NCBI GenBank assembly: GCA_017533825.1
Contig: JAFWIE010000071.1
Location: 36,227 to 100,226, forward strand
DNA from: Atopobiaceae bacterium
Lineage (GTDB): Bacteria; Actinomycetota; Coriobacteriia; Coriobacteriales; Atopobiaceae
DNA: 64,000 nt
Direction: 5' to 3'
Part shown: positions 1-9,004 of the stretch, one piece after another
Layout of the letters: every line of letters starts with the position of its first letter
How positions within the stretch are numbered: position 1 is the first letter of the stretch
Program-made: the position numbers and the translations under genes
Notes under the pieces: generated by a model
Database searches by the model: none
The model's input: only the letters and a program-made list of their open reading frames with translations
Told to the model about the DNA's origin: nothing

Positions 1-562
1 CCTGCGTGTACACCGCCGGTCGAGAGACGCCCGTCTGGCCGCGCTGGTCCTGCACAAGCTGTGCCGTGGACCCACGCCCGTACGGACGATTGATGCGCAA
101 GTTGAGCCCGTTCGCCTGACTGGCCGGGAACGAGAGCACGTCGGCGCCCACCGAACGCGTCCGCTTGCGTGGCGCCCGATTCGCACGGCGCGCAATGCGC
201 CCGCGCTCCTCGGTGGCCGGCGATGTCTCCGCGTCCCAATCCTCACGTCGACGCGCGGAATGGTCGATCGTGTGGCGCCGAATCTCCTCGGTCTCGTCGA
301 AGCGCCCACGCGCCGCGCTCCTTGGACCCCTTTGCGTCTCTCGGACACGCAACCGCTCGTCGTGCCTTCTCTCGTCGCGCAACCGCTCGTCGTGCAACCG
401 CTGGTCGCGCCTTCTCGCGTTGTGGCTCGCATCCCCGCGGGCCGACGTCGACGACCGAGTCCGCGAGATACGACGACCCTCCGGCACGCGCTCCCCCGTT
501 GAGGAGAGACGTCCGCCAGAGGGGCGATTACGCCTAGGAGATGTGCGATCGTTATAACTCAT
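1..562 (-). CDS. Arginine-rich protein, N-terminal part only
   Basis: An uninterrupted frame starts at ATG 562 and runs off the left edge, giving 187 codons. The visible part is very basic, with a run of short RLRDERRHDE-like repeats around residues 52-80, then a less charged stretch near residues 150-187 (GADVLSFPASQANGLNLRIN). No signal peptide or membrane helix is visible yet, so the functional domain probably lies beyond the window. There is no good Shine-Dalgarno before the ATG, so the start is uncertain. It lies downstream of the SGNH-MazG gene on the same strand. Function is not recognised. Confidence 0.55.
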   Translation of the reverse strand, partial: MSYNDRTSPRRNRPSGGRLSSTGERVPEGRRISRTRSSTSARGDASHNARRRDQRLHDERLRDERRHDERLRVRETQRGPRSAARGRFDETEEIRRHTIDHSARRREDWDAETSPATEERGRIARRANRAPRKRTRSVGADVLSFPASQANGLNLRINRPYGRGSTAQLVQDQRGQTGVSRPAVYTQ

Positions 563-589
563 GCCACGGCTTCGTTTGAGGTGTGTTAT

Positions 590-612
590 GGCCCACGCGC
601 TGAGCGTGGCCC
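590..612 (-). terminator. Hairpin after the SGNH-MazG gene
   Basis: GGCCCACGC and GCGTGGCC pair around a short loop between the SGNH-MazG stop and the next minus-strand start. No clear U-run follows, so termination is possible but not certain. Confidence 0.4.
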
Positions 613-662
613 TTCATTATGGCACATATGGGGCGAGAGGGCACGCTTCGCTTCATTTCGCC

Positions 663-2630
663 CTACCGCCTGTCTTCCGACTCAGCTTCCTTCACGTCAT
701 TCCACAGCTCGTTGAGACCCGCTGTGTCGAGTAGCTCGAGGTCCTCACGCGCCTCCATAGCCGCCCACCGACGTCTGAACTTCGCGTTGGATGCGGCGAG
801 TGCCTCCTCAGCATCGATGCCACAGCGCCGCGCCACGTTGACCAGCGCAAACAAGAGGTCACCGAACTCCTCCGCCGCGGCATCACTCCCCGGCTCCTCG
901 CGCTCGAACTCAGCGCGCTCCTCAGCCACCTGGTCCCACACGTCGTCGACGGTATCCCACTCGAAGCCCATCGCCGCCGCCCGCTTGGAGATCTTCTGCG
1001 CCTGCATGAGCGCCGGCAACGTCACGGGCACGGAATCAAGCAACCCCGCTCGCTCCACAGCTTCGACACGTTCTTCGCGCTTCACGTTGTCCCAAATCTG
1101 AAGCACCTCGTCAGCGGTCGCACCCATCGTGGCAGCAGCCCCAAACACGTGCGGATGCCGCCTGATGAGCTTCTCGTTCAGCTCGCGACACACGTCATCG
1201 ATGCCGAACGCGTGACGGTCGCGAGCGACCTGCGCGTTGAGCAGAACCTGCTCGAGCACGTCTCCGAGCTCCTCTCGCAGGTGATCCGGCTCATCGTTGC
1301 CGCGCCGCATGACCTCCGCCGCCTCGTACGCCTCCTCAACCATATGCTTCGCCAAGCTGCGATGCGTCTGCTCCAAGTCCCACGGACACCCGTCCGGCTG
1401 CCGCAGACGCCATATCGTACGCACGAGCCGATCGAACTCCGGATGCGTCTCGGGCGAACCATTGCGCAGCGAGATGCTGCGATCGATGCGTGCCTCACGC
1501 GAGACGAGCTCCTCGGTTCCGCCCTCGCCGCCGGCATCCTGCAACTTGCGCGCGACGCGCCGCGATACGAGCAGGTCAACGCTGTCGTTGCACATCGCCT
1601 CCAGCAACAGGTCCGCCACCATGCCCATGCACTCGGGCCCGGGGTGCAGCACGCCGTCCGCAAGCAGCATCGGGTCCTTGGGAATACCGTGATATCCATC
1701 CACGACGTGCATGTTCTCGTGACGCGAACACACACGGCCCAGCATCTGGTGTATCCAGGTAAGCGGTCGACCACAGGGCACGGGCTCATGCTCGTCCACA
1801 CGCCAGAGCGGCGAGAGCACATAGGTGGGCACCCCCGGGAACAGTCGGTTCAGCCGCTCGATGAACGAAACCGCTCCGCCCTCGATCGAGCCCGCCGAAC
1901 GCAGACTCGCCCAGTCGTTGGTGCCGTACGCAACGACAACCACCTCAGGCCGCTCGTCTCGCCACAGCGAGAAGCCGCCCAAAACCCCCTCGTCAAAGAC
2001 GTACCCGCCGACGCCCTGATTCAGGAGGTCGATGCCCAACGTGGCAGCAACCTGTGCCGGATACGAAAGCGACGGATGGCCGCACACGAAGCCCTGCGTG
2101 ATGGAGTCGCCCAGCGCAAGCAGATAACCGCGCAACGGGAGTGGCTTGAGCGAGCCATTGGTCCGCAGGTTGCCCACCGCCACGCTCATGATGGTGGGCA
2201 GATAGATGTGCACCTCCAGCTCCTCGTGCTCGGGATTCTCGAAGGCGAGGCACAGGGGTCCGTCCGCGACGCCCACCGTCGCGAGCAGCCGCCCATCCAC
2301 CACGAGGTCGATACCGTCAACGTTGCCCTCCTCGGCAAAGCCGTAGGGAGCCTCGCCCGTGGCGCCACCCGCCATGACTGCCTTGCAGACGGGATGCGAG
2401 TAGTCCAACGGTTGCAACACACGGCAGTCGAACGAGGCCTCGGTGCCATCAGTCGCGAAGGCGATCATGGTACCCGCCGTCGCCGCGGCGCGGCGCGAGC
2501 GCCCGACTCCTTTGAGATGTTCGAGTTGCTCGGGAAAGAACCGCTGAGGCACGACAAGCCCGTCGATGTCTTCTTTGAGACTAACCGCGCCCCGAATGAA
2601 TGGGGCCATGGGATGATGGGAGACGTTCAT
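663..2630 (-). CDS. SGNH/GDSL hydrolase fused to MazG NTP pyrophosphohydrolase
   Basis: A 655-residue two-part protein. Residues about 1-150 form a beta-rich module like those preceding SGNH esterases. Residues 150-345 carry SGNH blocks: GDSITQG (nucleophile S176), GTND (236-239) and DGVLHPG with the catalytic Asp/His pair. From about residue 397 it is a complete MazG with two domains, shown by CPWDLEQTHRSL, EEAYEA, EELGDVLEQV and a second EEFGDLLFALVNVARR block. MazG cleaves (d)NTPs to NMPs and pyrophosphate; SGNH enzymes are usually esterases. The start at 2630 has GGAGGAA 5 nt upstream; the frame is open further upstream but without a ribosome site. There is no signal peptide, so both halves are presumably cytosolic. 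The fusion is unusual and its substrate unknown. Confidence 0.85.
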   Translation of the reverse strand: MNVSHHPMAPFIRGAVSLKEDIDGLVVPQRFFPEQLEHLKGVGRSRRAAATAGTMIAFATDGTEASFDCRVLQPLDYSHPVCKAVMAGGATGEAPYGFAEEGNVDGIDLVVDGRLLATVGVADGPLCLAFENPEHEELEVHIYLPTIMSVAVGNLRTNGSLKPLPLRGYLLALGDSITQGFVCGHPSLSYPAQVAATLGIDLLNQGVGGYVFDEGVLGGFSLWRDERPEVVVVAYGTNDWASLRSAGSIEGGAVSFIERLNRLFPGVPTYVLSPLWRVDEHEPVPCGRPLTWIHQMLGRVCSRHENMHVVDGYHGIPKDPMLLADGVLHPGPECMGMVADLLLEAMCNDSVDLLVSRRVARKLQDAGGEGGTEELVSREARIDRSISLRNGSPETHPEFDRLVRTIWRLRQPDGCPWDLEQTHRSLAKHMVEEAYEAAEVMRRGNDEPDHLREELGDVLEQVLLNAQVARDRHAFGIDDVCRELNEKLIRRHPHVFGAAATMGATADEVLQIWDNVKREERVEAVERAGLLDSVPVTLPALMQAQKISKRAAAMGFEWDTVDDVWDQVAEERAEFEREEPGSDAAAEEFGDLLFALVNVARRCGIDAEEALAASNAKFRRRWAAMEAREDLELLDTAGLNELWNDVKEAESEDRR

Positions 2631-2789
2631 GGCGTTCCTCCGGTTCGGCATGCTCTTTGTGGGTGGCTTTGCCTTTCTATGGTAGCGCCTGCGCACCTGC
2701 TCGGCACCATCGCACCCGCGGGCGGCAGGTCACGCGAAAGAAGCCGCGCTCCACCTCACCCGGTGCCGCATCGATCGGCAACGACAAGC

Positions 2790-2819
2790 TTCACGAACGC
2801 CATATTCGTCTATGATAAT
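2790..2819 (+). promoter_or_regulatory. Possible pyk promoter
   Basis: GATAAT (2814-2819) lies 18 bp after TTCACG (2790-2795), about 65 bp before the pyk start. The -35 match is only moderate. Confidence 0.4.
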
Positions 2820-2882
2820 GACGCTCGACACCGTAAGCAATTGCACAAGCAAGAGTCTTGCCCTAGCGAGAAGGGAGCCACC

Positions 2883-4322
2883 ATGCCTGCCAATCGTACA
2901 AAGATCGTCTGCACCATGGGGCCCGCGACCGAAGACGACGAGGTCCTCGACCAGATGATACGCGCAGGCATGAACGTCGCTCGTCTCAATTTCTCCCATG
3001 GCGACCACGAGTATCACCGTCGCAACATCGAGCGCTTCCGGCGTGTCTCTGCGGAAGTCGGCGTCACCACGGCCATTCTCGTCGATACGCGTGGACCAGA
3101 AATCCGCACCGGCCTTAACCGCAACCACAAGCCCATCACGCTCAACACAGATAGCCACGTCACCCTCACCACGCGCCCCGTCGAGGGCACGGCCGAGTGC
3201 ATCCACATAAGCTATGACGGACTCCCCGCCGCGGTCGAGCAGGGCACGTGCATCTTTGTGGACGATGGCCTCATCGCACTCGAGGTCGAGCGCGTGGATG
3301 GCAACGAGATCAAGTGTCGCGTGACCAACGGCGGCACAGTGGGCGAGCGCAAGGGCATCAACGTACCCAACGTCGTCACACAGATGCCCTCCGTCACCGA
3401 GCAGGACCGTGACGACATCCGATTCGCCTGCGAGATGGGCGTCGACGCCGTCGCCGCATCGTTCATATGCGATGCCGACGCAGTGCACGAGGTGCGCTCG
3501 ATTTGCCTCGAGGCTGGCGCGCCAAACATGTACATCATCTCCAAGGTGGAGTCCGCGCTCGCCGTCCGCAACTTCGATGAGATTCTCGCCGCATCAGACG
3601 GCATCATGGTGGCACGCGGCGACCTTGGCGTGGAGGTGCCCCCAGCCGAGGTTCCCTACCTGCAGAAGCGCATCATCGAGCGCTGCAACCAAGCCTACAA
3701 GCCCGTCATCACCGCCACGCAGATGCTCGAGTCGATGGTCCACAACCCGCGCCCGACCCGCGCGGAGGTCACCGACGTCGCCAACGCCATCTTCGACGGC
3801 ACCGACTGCGTCATGCTCAGCGGCGAGACCGCGGCCGGACACTTCCCCGCCGAGGCCGTCCGCATGATGGCAGAGGTATGCAGGCAGGCCGAACAGCATC
3901 TGCCCGAACGGTACGTCTATCACGAGCAGAAGGGTCTCGAAAACGTGAGCGGTGCCACGGGCTTCGCCGCGGTCGAGATCGCGCGTCGCGTGGGTGCGGT
4001 AGCCATCCTGTGCCCCACCAAGTCGGGGCGCACCGCACGCATCATGAGCGTCTTCCGCCCGAAGTTTCCCATCATCGCCACCACGCCCAACGACTACACC
4101 ATGCGACGCGCAAACTTCTACTGGGGCGTCGACGGCGTGCTGACCAGCGAGCAAGACGGCCTCGCCCCCACGTGCTACGACGCGCTGCGCAAGGCACGCC
4201 AGGCCAAGCTCGTGCGCCCCGATGACCTGGTAGTCATCACCGCAGGCGACCCCATCTCGTCGCCGCTCACGCAGGGAACAGAGGCAAACACCAACGTCTG
4301 CATGGTTGCTCAGGTCTTCTAA
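2883..4322 (+). CDS. pyk: Pyruvate kinase
   Basis: A 479-residue pyruvate kinase, the usual length for bacterial enzymes. It converts phosphoenolpyruvate and ADP to pyruvate and ATP in the cytosol. The N-terminal TKIVCTMGPAT and ARLNFSHGDHEYH blocks, the active-site lysine and metal-site block IISKVESALAVRNFDEIL followed by MVARGDLGVEVP, and ITATQMLESM are all intact. The C-terminal regulatory domain is complete, without the extra PEP-utiliser domain of some Bacillus enzymes. AAGGGAG before ATG 2883 fixes the start; the frame is open for over 1.7 kb upstream, but that part is antisense to the SGNH-MazG gene. Its stop overlaps the next start as TAATG, so the two are probably translated together. 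Confidence 0.97.
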   Translation: MPANRTKIVCTMGPATEDDEVLDQMIRAGMNVARLNFSHGDHEYHRRNIERFRRVSAEVGVTTAILVDTRGPEIRTGLNRNHKPITLNTDSHVTLTTRPVEGTAECIHISYDGLPAAVEQGTCIFVDDGLIALEVERVDGNEIKCRVTNGGTVGERKGINVPNVVTQMPSVTEQDRDDIRFACEMGVDAVAASFICDADAVHEVRSICLEAGAPNMYIISKVESALAVRNFDEILAASDGIMVARGDLGVEVPPAEVPYLQKRIIERCNQAYKPVITATQMLESMVHNPRPTRAEVTDVANAIFDGTDCVMLSGETAAGHFPAEAVRMMAEVCRQAEQHLPERYVYHEQKGLENVSGATGFAAVEIARRVGAVAILCPTKSGRTARIMSVFRPKFPIIATTPNDYTMRRANFYWGVDGVLTSEQDGLAPTCYDALRKARQAKLVRPDDLVVITAGDPISSPLTQGTEANTNVCMVAQVF

Positions 4323-4993
4323 TGGACGTCGTCCCCCAACTCGTCGCAGACAAGGACGGGAGGCTCGCACTCGAGGCAGACGGCGTCACGCTGCGTGGCG
4401 ACTTTGCGCGTCTGCTCCCCCGGCTGCGTCCGCAGAACCTGCATCGCGAGCTTCTCGTTCGTGCGGCACGCGTGCGTGGCGTTCCGTCGCCGGTCGCCGT
4501 GGACGCCACAGCTGGTTTGGGCGAAGATGCGCTGCTGCTCGCGGCCGCAGGCTTCTCCGTAGTTCTGTTTGAGCGCGACGAGAAAGTCGCCGCCCTGCTT
4601 CGAGACGCCCTCCAACGTGCCCTGCAGGACGCGCGGCTCTCCGAGATTGCTGGGCGCATGCAACTGGTGGAAGAAGACGCCGTCACGGGGCTGAAGCATC
4701 TGGAGATGAAGCCCGATGTGGTATATCTCGACCCGATGTTCCCCGCGCGGCGCAAGGATGCCGCAACGAACAAGAAGCTCCAGATGCTGCGCATGCTCGA
4801 ACGGCCCTGCACCGAAGAGGGCGCTGAGGCGCTGCTTAGCGCGGCGCTCGATGCGGGGCCGCGCAAGGTGGTGGTCAAGCGGCCGCTCAAGGGACCGTAC
4901 CTTGGAGGTCTGCGCCCGAGCAACTCGCTCGCCGGTAAGGTCGTCCGCTACGACATCCTGACTGTCCACGAGGGCTTGTCGCACAAGGAGTAG
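4322..4993 (+). CDS. rsmJ: RsmJ-like class I SAM-dependent methyltransferase
   Basis: A 223-residue protein resembling RsmJ (YhiQ), which makes m2G1516 in 16S rRNA. It shows the SAM-binding motif I (AVDATAGLGEDALLLA), an acidic end of strand 2 (LFERDEK), the DPMFPARRKDAATNKK block that corresponds to the catalytic DPMFP motif, and a terminal VVVKRPLKGPYLGG segment shared with RsmJ. Start ATG 4322 overlaps the pyk stop, so it is likely co-transcribed with pyk. RsmJ is best known from Proteobacteria, so the exact target base here is inferred. Confidence 0.75.
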   Translation: MDVVPQLVADKDGRLALEADGVTLRGDFARLLPRLRPQNLHRELLVRAARVRGVPSPVAVDATAGLGEDALLLAAAGFSVVLFERDEKVAALLRDALQRALQDARLSEIAGRMQLVEEDAVTGLKHLEMKPDVVYLDPMFPARRKDAATNKKLQMLRMLERPCTEEGAEALLSAALDAGPRKVVVKRPLKGPYLGGLRPSNSLAGKVVRYDILTVHEGLSHKE

Positions 4994-5016
4994 CCCCCTT
5001 CAGTCCCCCTTCAGTA

Positions 5017-5121
5017 GCTCCCTTCAAGCAGAGCGGCCCCTTTTCACACAAGGAGCCGCTCCCTTCAAGCAGAACGGCCCCTTTTCACACAAGGAGCCGC
5101 CCCCTTCAAGCAGAACGGCCC
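5017..5121. repeat. 41-bp tandem repeat, about 2.5 copies
   Basis: Units at 5017-5057 and 5058-5098 are near-identical, and a partial third (5099-5121) runs into the terminator stem. The unit contains CCCTTCAAGCAG and CACACAAGGAGCC. The last bases of the rsmJ-like gene and its stop (GCACAAGGAGTAGCCCCCTT) resemble the unit, so the array may have grown by duplication of the gene end. Confidence 0.9.
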
Positions 5122-5147
5122 GGGAGGATAACCCCTCCCGGGCCGTT
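5114..5147. terminator. Strong bidirectional hairpin between convergent genes
   Basis: A perfect 14-bp stem (5114-5127 with 5134-5147) with a 6-nt loop sits between the rsmJ-like gene and the convergent surface-protein gene, so it can serve both. Confidence 0.85.
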
Positions 5148-5167
5148 CCGTGGACCGTCATCGGATG

Positions 5168-7660
5168 CTAGATCGTTCCGTACGAGTCATAGGAATCGTA
5201 CCCGTACTCGTCATAGCCGTACTCATCGTAGCCGTACAGATCGGTGTCGTCCGTACCATACGTGTCGTCGGTGGTAGTGGTGCCGGTGCCGTTGGTCGTG
5301 CCCGTGCCAGTGCCGGTGCCGGTACCAGTTCCGGTGCCCGTGCCGCTGGTCGTGCCCGTGCCCGTGCCGCTGGTCGTGCCCGTGCCGGTCCCGTTCGTGG
5401 TGGTGCCCGTGCTCGTAGCGGTGCCAGTGCCGGTACCAGTGCCGGTTTCGGTACCAGTGCTCGTGTCGTAGCCATTGGTGCTCGTCGTACCGTCGCTGGT
5501 CGTGCTATCCATCGAGGTCGTCGTCGAGGTCGAGGTCGTCGTCGCGCCGGCATCCGTCGAAGTCGTGGTCGTGGGCGCCATGTCGGCGATGGCCTGCATG
5601 TTGACCAGATACCAACCAGGCGTGTCCACCGTGTTGTCGTCCACGTAGGCAAAGATCATCGTGTTCGCAAACTCGTCAGTACGATACTCACCCGAGCTCA
5701 GGACCATGTCTTTGTTGAACCTCACGTCACACGAGAACAGCTTGTCGTTGTACATGATGCAGTTGGAGACCGACTCGTTGCTGAACCCGCTGAAGGAGTG
5801 GCTCCACACGAACGTGATGTCAACGCTGTTCACGAACGCCGTCGCCTGGTCGTAGAGCTCAGAACCGGGGATGAGGAACGAGGTGACACCCGAGATGCCA
5901 CTGCCGAGGTCGTTGGTCATGAGAAGGCTCCACGTCTCGCCAACCTCGAGCGGGTCGATGGGCAGCTGGTCCGCCGTGCGGTTAGGCGTCGCGAGCGAGG
6001 CCGCCGCGATGCTCGTGCCGTTATGGTTAAGCTCGATGTTCGCGCCTTCGAAGTTGGTCGCCGTCACCTCGGGCTCGCTCATAAGTCCCTCGAGGTGATA
6101 CGTGACGGCCTCGGGCACGTCAACGAACTGTGCCGCATACTCGAAGCCCGGCATCGCCGTGCTCGTGCCACCCATCGTGCTGGGGTCGAGCTGCTTGCCG
6201 TTGACCACGACGCTGGCGTTCTCGGGCACGGAGATGTCGTACGCGAGCCCTTCGTCCACCTTCGTCTCGGCCGTCTCCGGAACGTTCGGCGTGTAGAGAA
6301 TGGCACGCGAGATGTCCCAGTCGGTGATGGTGAGCAGGCCAAGGCGCACGTAGGTGTCCGTCGGCTGCAGGTGCACCGTGAGGTAGGGCGCGTCATCGGC
6401 GTAGATGGTGTAGATGGGCGCGTTGGTGTCGAAGGCGATGCCGCCCTCCTCCACGCGATAATTCGCCTTGCCTACGCCCTGGTCAAAGCGTGCGTCGAGC
6501 TGCTCGATGGAGTCGTATGCCCCGATGTTGTCCTCGCGAATGACCTGGTCGCGCCGAGCCGTCGCCGCATTGCCACCGGCCTTGAGGTCGTTGACGAACG
6601 AGTCGATATACACCTGCGGCTGGGCGTTCTCGTAACGCACGAGGCTGTCGTAGGTGTATACCATCGCTATGGCCGCGATGGCGATAAGGACGGCCACAAG
6701 GATGCCGTAACAAATCCAGAACACCGGTCGCCGCGAACGAGCACGGCTCTTGCTCTGATCGATCAGGTGCTGTGGCGCCTGACGCGCAGCAGGCACGGTC
6801 TTTGCACGTTGCTGCCGGGCATCCGGCCGCTGACGACGGAGGCGCGGGGCGCGCACCGGCTCCGGCTCGACCTCCACACCCGGATCGGGCACCGTCTCGA
6901 GCTCGGACCTTGTCTCTGCCAGAGCGTCTTGGTCAAACTCGTCTTCACGCTCCACATCGAGGTCTTCCTGAGTCACTTCGCCATACCCCTCATCAAGCTC
7001 GTTCTCGTCAAATGCCTCGTCGACCTCGTCCTCGAGTTCGTCGCCGTACTCCAAGATGAACTCGTCATCGAATTCATCCTCGAGCTCCATATCCGACTCC
7101 AGCTCGAAGTCCTCGTCATCGAGGTACTCATCCGGCTCAATCGCCGACCCGGCATCCTCTACCGGCTCCTCTTCCTCAGAGACCACTCTGCCCCAGAAGG
7201 GCATGCTCGCGGCGTCCACGTCATCCGGTCTCTGCACGGAGTCATCCGCCGGCACCTGCGCCGCCTCGCGCTCCGGAACCGGCTCGACCTTCTTCCGCAC
7301 GTGAGCACCGTAGTCCTCACCTTCGCTATCACGAACCGGCAGCGCACGCGTCGCGACCACTGGCACCACGCCCACGTTCGCGTCGTCCTCGCGCGCCTCC
7401 AGCTCCTGACGCTCCTCAGCTGCCAGGCGCACCTCCTGGGCTCGCTTTGCCCGTGCGCGGCGCTGTGCCCGTGCACGACGCTGGGCATCCGTCTCTTGCG
7501 CCGCACTGTCCTCGTCGTTTGCCGAGATAACCCTCACGCGCTGGTCCTTCGGCATGGCAGCCGGCGAACGACGCCGCTGCATCCTTCTCCTCGGCGCGCC
7601 CTCCGGCGCTCCCGCTGTATCCGCCCGCCTGGAGGCGTTCTGGCTGTTGTTCTCTTCCAT
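5168..7660 (-). CDS. Single-pass surface protein with acidic N-region and Thr/Gly-rich tail
   Basis: An 830-residue protein of unknown function. Residues 1-100 are Arg-rich, 100-270 strongly acidic (D/E runs), and one membrane helix lies at about 313-336 (FWICYGILVAVLIAIAAIAM). About 350 residues outside the membrane form an unrecognised domain. From about residue 694 the chain becomes almost pure Thr/Gly/Ser, with TGTGTG runs, and ends in YGYDEYG copies. The start at 7660 was chosen because AGGTGA precedes it by 5 nt and it lies 5 nt after the stop of the upstream gene, so the two form one unit. The tail could act as a flexible or glycosylated stalk (inference). Confidence 0.75.
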   Translation of the reverse strand: MEENNSQNASRRADTAGAPEGAPRRRMQRRRSPAAMPKDQRVRVISANDEDSAAQETDAQRRARAQRRARAKRAQEVRLAAEERQELEAREDDANVGVVPVVATRALPVRDSEGEDYGAHVRKKVEPVPEREAAQVPADDSVQRPDDVDAASMPFWGRVVSEEEEPVEDAGSAIEPDEYLDDEDFELESDMELEDEFDDEFILEYGDELEDEVDEAFDENELDEGYGEVTQEDLDVEREDEFDQDALAETRSELETVPDPGVEVEPEPVRAPRLRRQRPDARQQRAKTVPAARQAPQHLIDQSKSRARSRRPVFWICYGILVAVLIAIAAIAMVYTYDSLVRYENAQPQVYIDSFVNDLKAGGNAATARRDQVIREDNIGAYDSIEQLDARFDQGVGKANYRVEEGGIAFDTNAPIYTIYADDAPYLTVHLQPTDTYVRLGLLTITDWDISRAILYTPNVPETAETKVDEGLAYDISVPENASVVVNGKQLDPSTMGGTSTAMPGFEYAAQFVDVPEAVTYHLEGLMSEPEVTATNFEGANIELNHNGTSIAAASLATPNRTADQLPIDPLEVGETWSLLMTNDLGSGISGVTSFLIPGSELYDQATAFVNSVDITFVWSHSFSGFSNESVSNCIMYNDKLFSCDVRFNKDMVLSSGEYRTDEFANTMIFAYVDDNTVDTPGWYLVNMQAIADMAPTTTTSTDAGATTTSTSTTTSMDSTTSDGTTSTNGYDTSTGTETGTGTGTGTATSTGTTTNGTGTGTTSGTGTGTTSGTGTGTGTGTGTGTGTTNGTGTTTTDDTYGTDDTDLYGYDEYGYDEYGYDSYDSYGTI

Positions 7661-7665
7661 CAAGC

Positions 7666-8766
7666 TCACCTCGCTTCGACAACAACCGCCGTCGGCATGA
7701 GCCACGAGCCGTTGGCGTACATGAGCGTCACGCTCGTCATCTCGTACTTACCGTCATACCACATGCTGGACGAGCTGCCACCGTCCAGGTTCGCAGCATT
7801 CACTGCGCCGTTCTCCACCATGATGTTGATGAGGTCGGAGGCCGTCGCGCCCAGATGGCCGCTCGCTCCACGCCCGTCGGTCACGAGCAGCAGGACGGCA
7901 CCGTCGGCGCGCTGCCCCACTACCGTACGCGGGTTGGCACCGGAACCAAGTCCGCCAAGCTCGCGCGGAACGCCGTTGATGACCAGCGGCACGAAGTGGT
8001 TGTTCGCGTCGGACGCCTCGTCCTGGAAGCAGATCGCGTCGCGGATGTGGCGATCGGCGACGGTGGCACGAATCTCCTCCTCGCCCATCTCGTGGATGTC
8101 GATGATCTGCAGGAGGTTCGTGTCGTCGAATCCGATGAGGTAGAGGCCCTCCTCGTCGTAGATGTCCATGCACAGAATCTCGTGATCCTTCACCACGACG
8201 CCGCGCGGAGCACCACCCGTACCGGTGATGTTTGCGTACAGACCGCCATTGACGCCCGCGATGCAGCCGTTTCCGGTCACGATCTCGTCAAGGTTCCAGC
8301 TGTCGCCAAAGGGGACGGAGCCGCCGATCTTCACGCGCGACGGGTCGTTCACGATCATGAGCTTCGCGTAGTAGGTACGCCCGAGAATCTCCTTGATCTC
8401 GATAGCGTTCATGTCGAGCGCCGCAGCCTCCTCGCCGGTCTGGCTCGCGTCGACGAGCGAGGCGTCGAGTACGCTCGTGTCCATGGACTGCATGGCCGTC
8501 TTGTTCACGATCTCGGAGATCTCTTCATTCGAGAGGAACAGGTGAGGCACGAACTTGAGCGACCCCGACTCCAAGAAGGTGGTCACGGTGAGGTCACGCG
8601 CCGACTGAGACGGTCCCTTGCAGAGCAGGAACACGATGCCAGCCAAGGCAATGACCAGCCCCAACACCACGGTTAGGAGCACGCCGAAAATGCGACGGAT
8701 GATGCGCGCGGGCCCGAGTCCGTCCTTCTCCCGCTCGACGCGCGTCGATTTGTCTCGTCCAAACAC
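7666..8766 (-). CDS. Membrane-anchored phosphodiester glycosidase (NAGPA-like)
   Basis: A 366-residue protein with one N-terminal membrane helix (about 23-45) and an extracellular domain of the phosphodiester glycosidase family (PF09992, related to mammalian uncovering enzyme and found in exopolysaccharide loci). Diagnostic blocks are GVNGGLYAN, NPRTVVGQ, LLVTDGRG and AANLDGGSSSSMWYDG near the C-terminus. Family members hydrolyse sugar-1-phosphodiesters or act on cell-wall polymers. GTG 8766 is chosen because GGGAGGG lies 6 nt before it; a further upstream GTG overlaps that ribosome site. It is the first gene of a two-gene unit with the Thr/Gly-rich surface protein, so both probably work at the cell surface. 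Confidence 0.85.
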   Translation of the reverse strand: MFGRDKSTRVEREKDGLGPARIIRRIFGVLLTVVLGLVIALAGIVFLLCKGPSQSARDLTVTTFLESGSLKFVPHLFLSNEEISEIVNKTAMQSMDTSVLDASLVDASQTGEEAAALDMNAIEIKEILGRTYYAKLMIVNDPSRVKIGGSVPFGDSWNLDEIVTGNGCIAGVNGGLYANITGTGGAPRGVVVKDHEILCMDIYDEEGLYLIGFDDTNLLQIIDIHEMGEEEIRATVADRHIRDAICFQDEASDANNHFVPLVINGVPRELGGLGSGANPRTVVGQRADGAVLLLVTDGRGASGHLGATASDLINIMVENGAVNAANLDGGSSSSMWYDGKYEMTSVTLMYANGSWLMPTAVVVEAR

Positions 8767-8966
8767 GAGTAACCCTCCCACTATCTAGATACAATGTGCT
8801 GAAGATACAGATTACCGTATGAGGACCGAGTGCGCACGGCCCATTCGCCGCATTTCACATAGACTGAAAACCAAGCTCTGTGCTTGGGCTCCGTGCATGG
8901 GCTCTGTGCCCTGGGCTCCCGACCAGCCATGTTTAATGTGGCGCGTCTCACAGGCGTACCATCCTG

Positions 8967-8972
8967 TATAAT
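8967..8972 (+). promoter_or_regulatory. -10 element of the glycosyltransferase gene
   Basis: A perfect TATAAT ends 33 bp before the ATG at 9005; no convincing -35 box is seen. It also rules out the in-frame GTG at 8975, only 2 bp after the box. Confidence 0.5.
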
Positions 8973-9004
8973 GGGTGTTTACGTCTGACGAAGAAAAGAG
9001 TCTC

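Noticed and set aside
1149..2882. A long N-terminal extension of pyruvate kinase
   Set aside because: The extension is antisense to the SGNH-MazG gene; pyruvate kinase of normal length starts at 2883 with a good ribosome site.
5150..8143. A 997-codon plus-strand open frame with valine/arginine-rich sequence
   Set aside because: Antisense to the Thr/Gly-rich surface protein and the phosphodiester glycosidase; its composition is that of a reverse complement.
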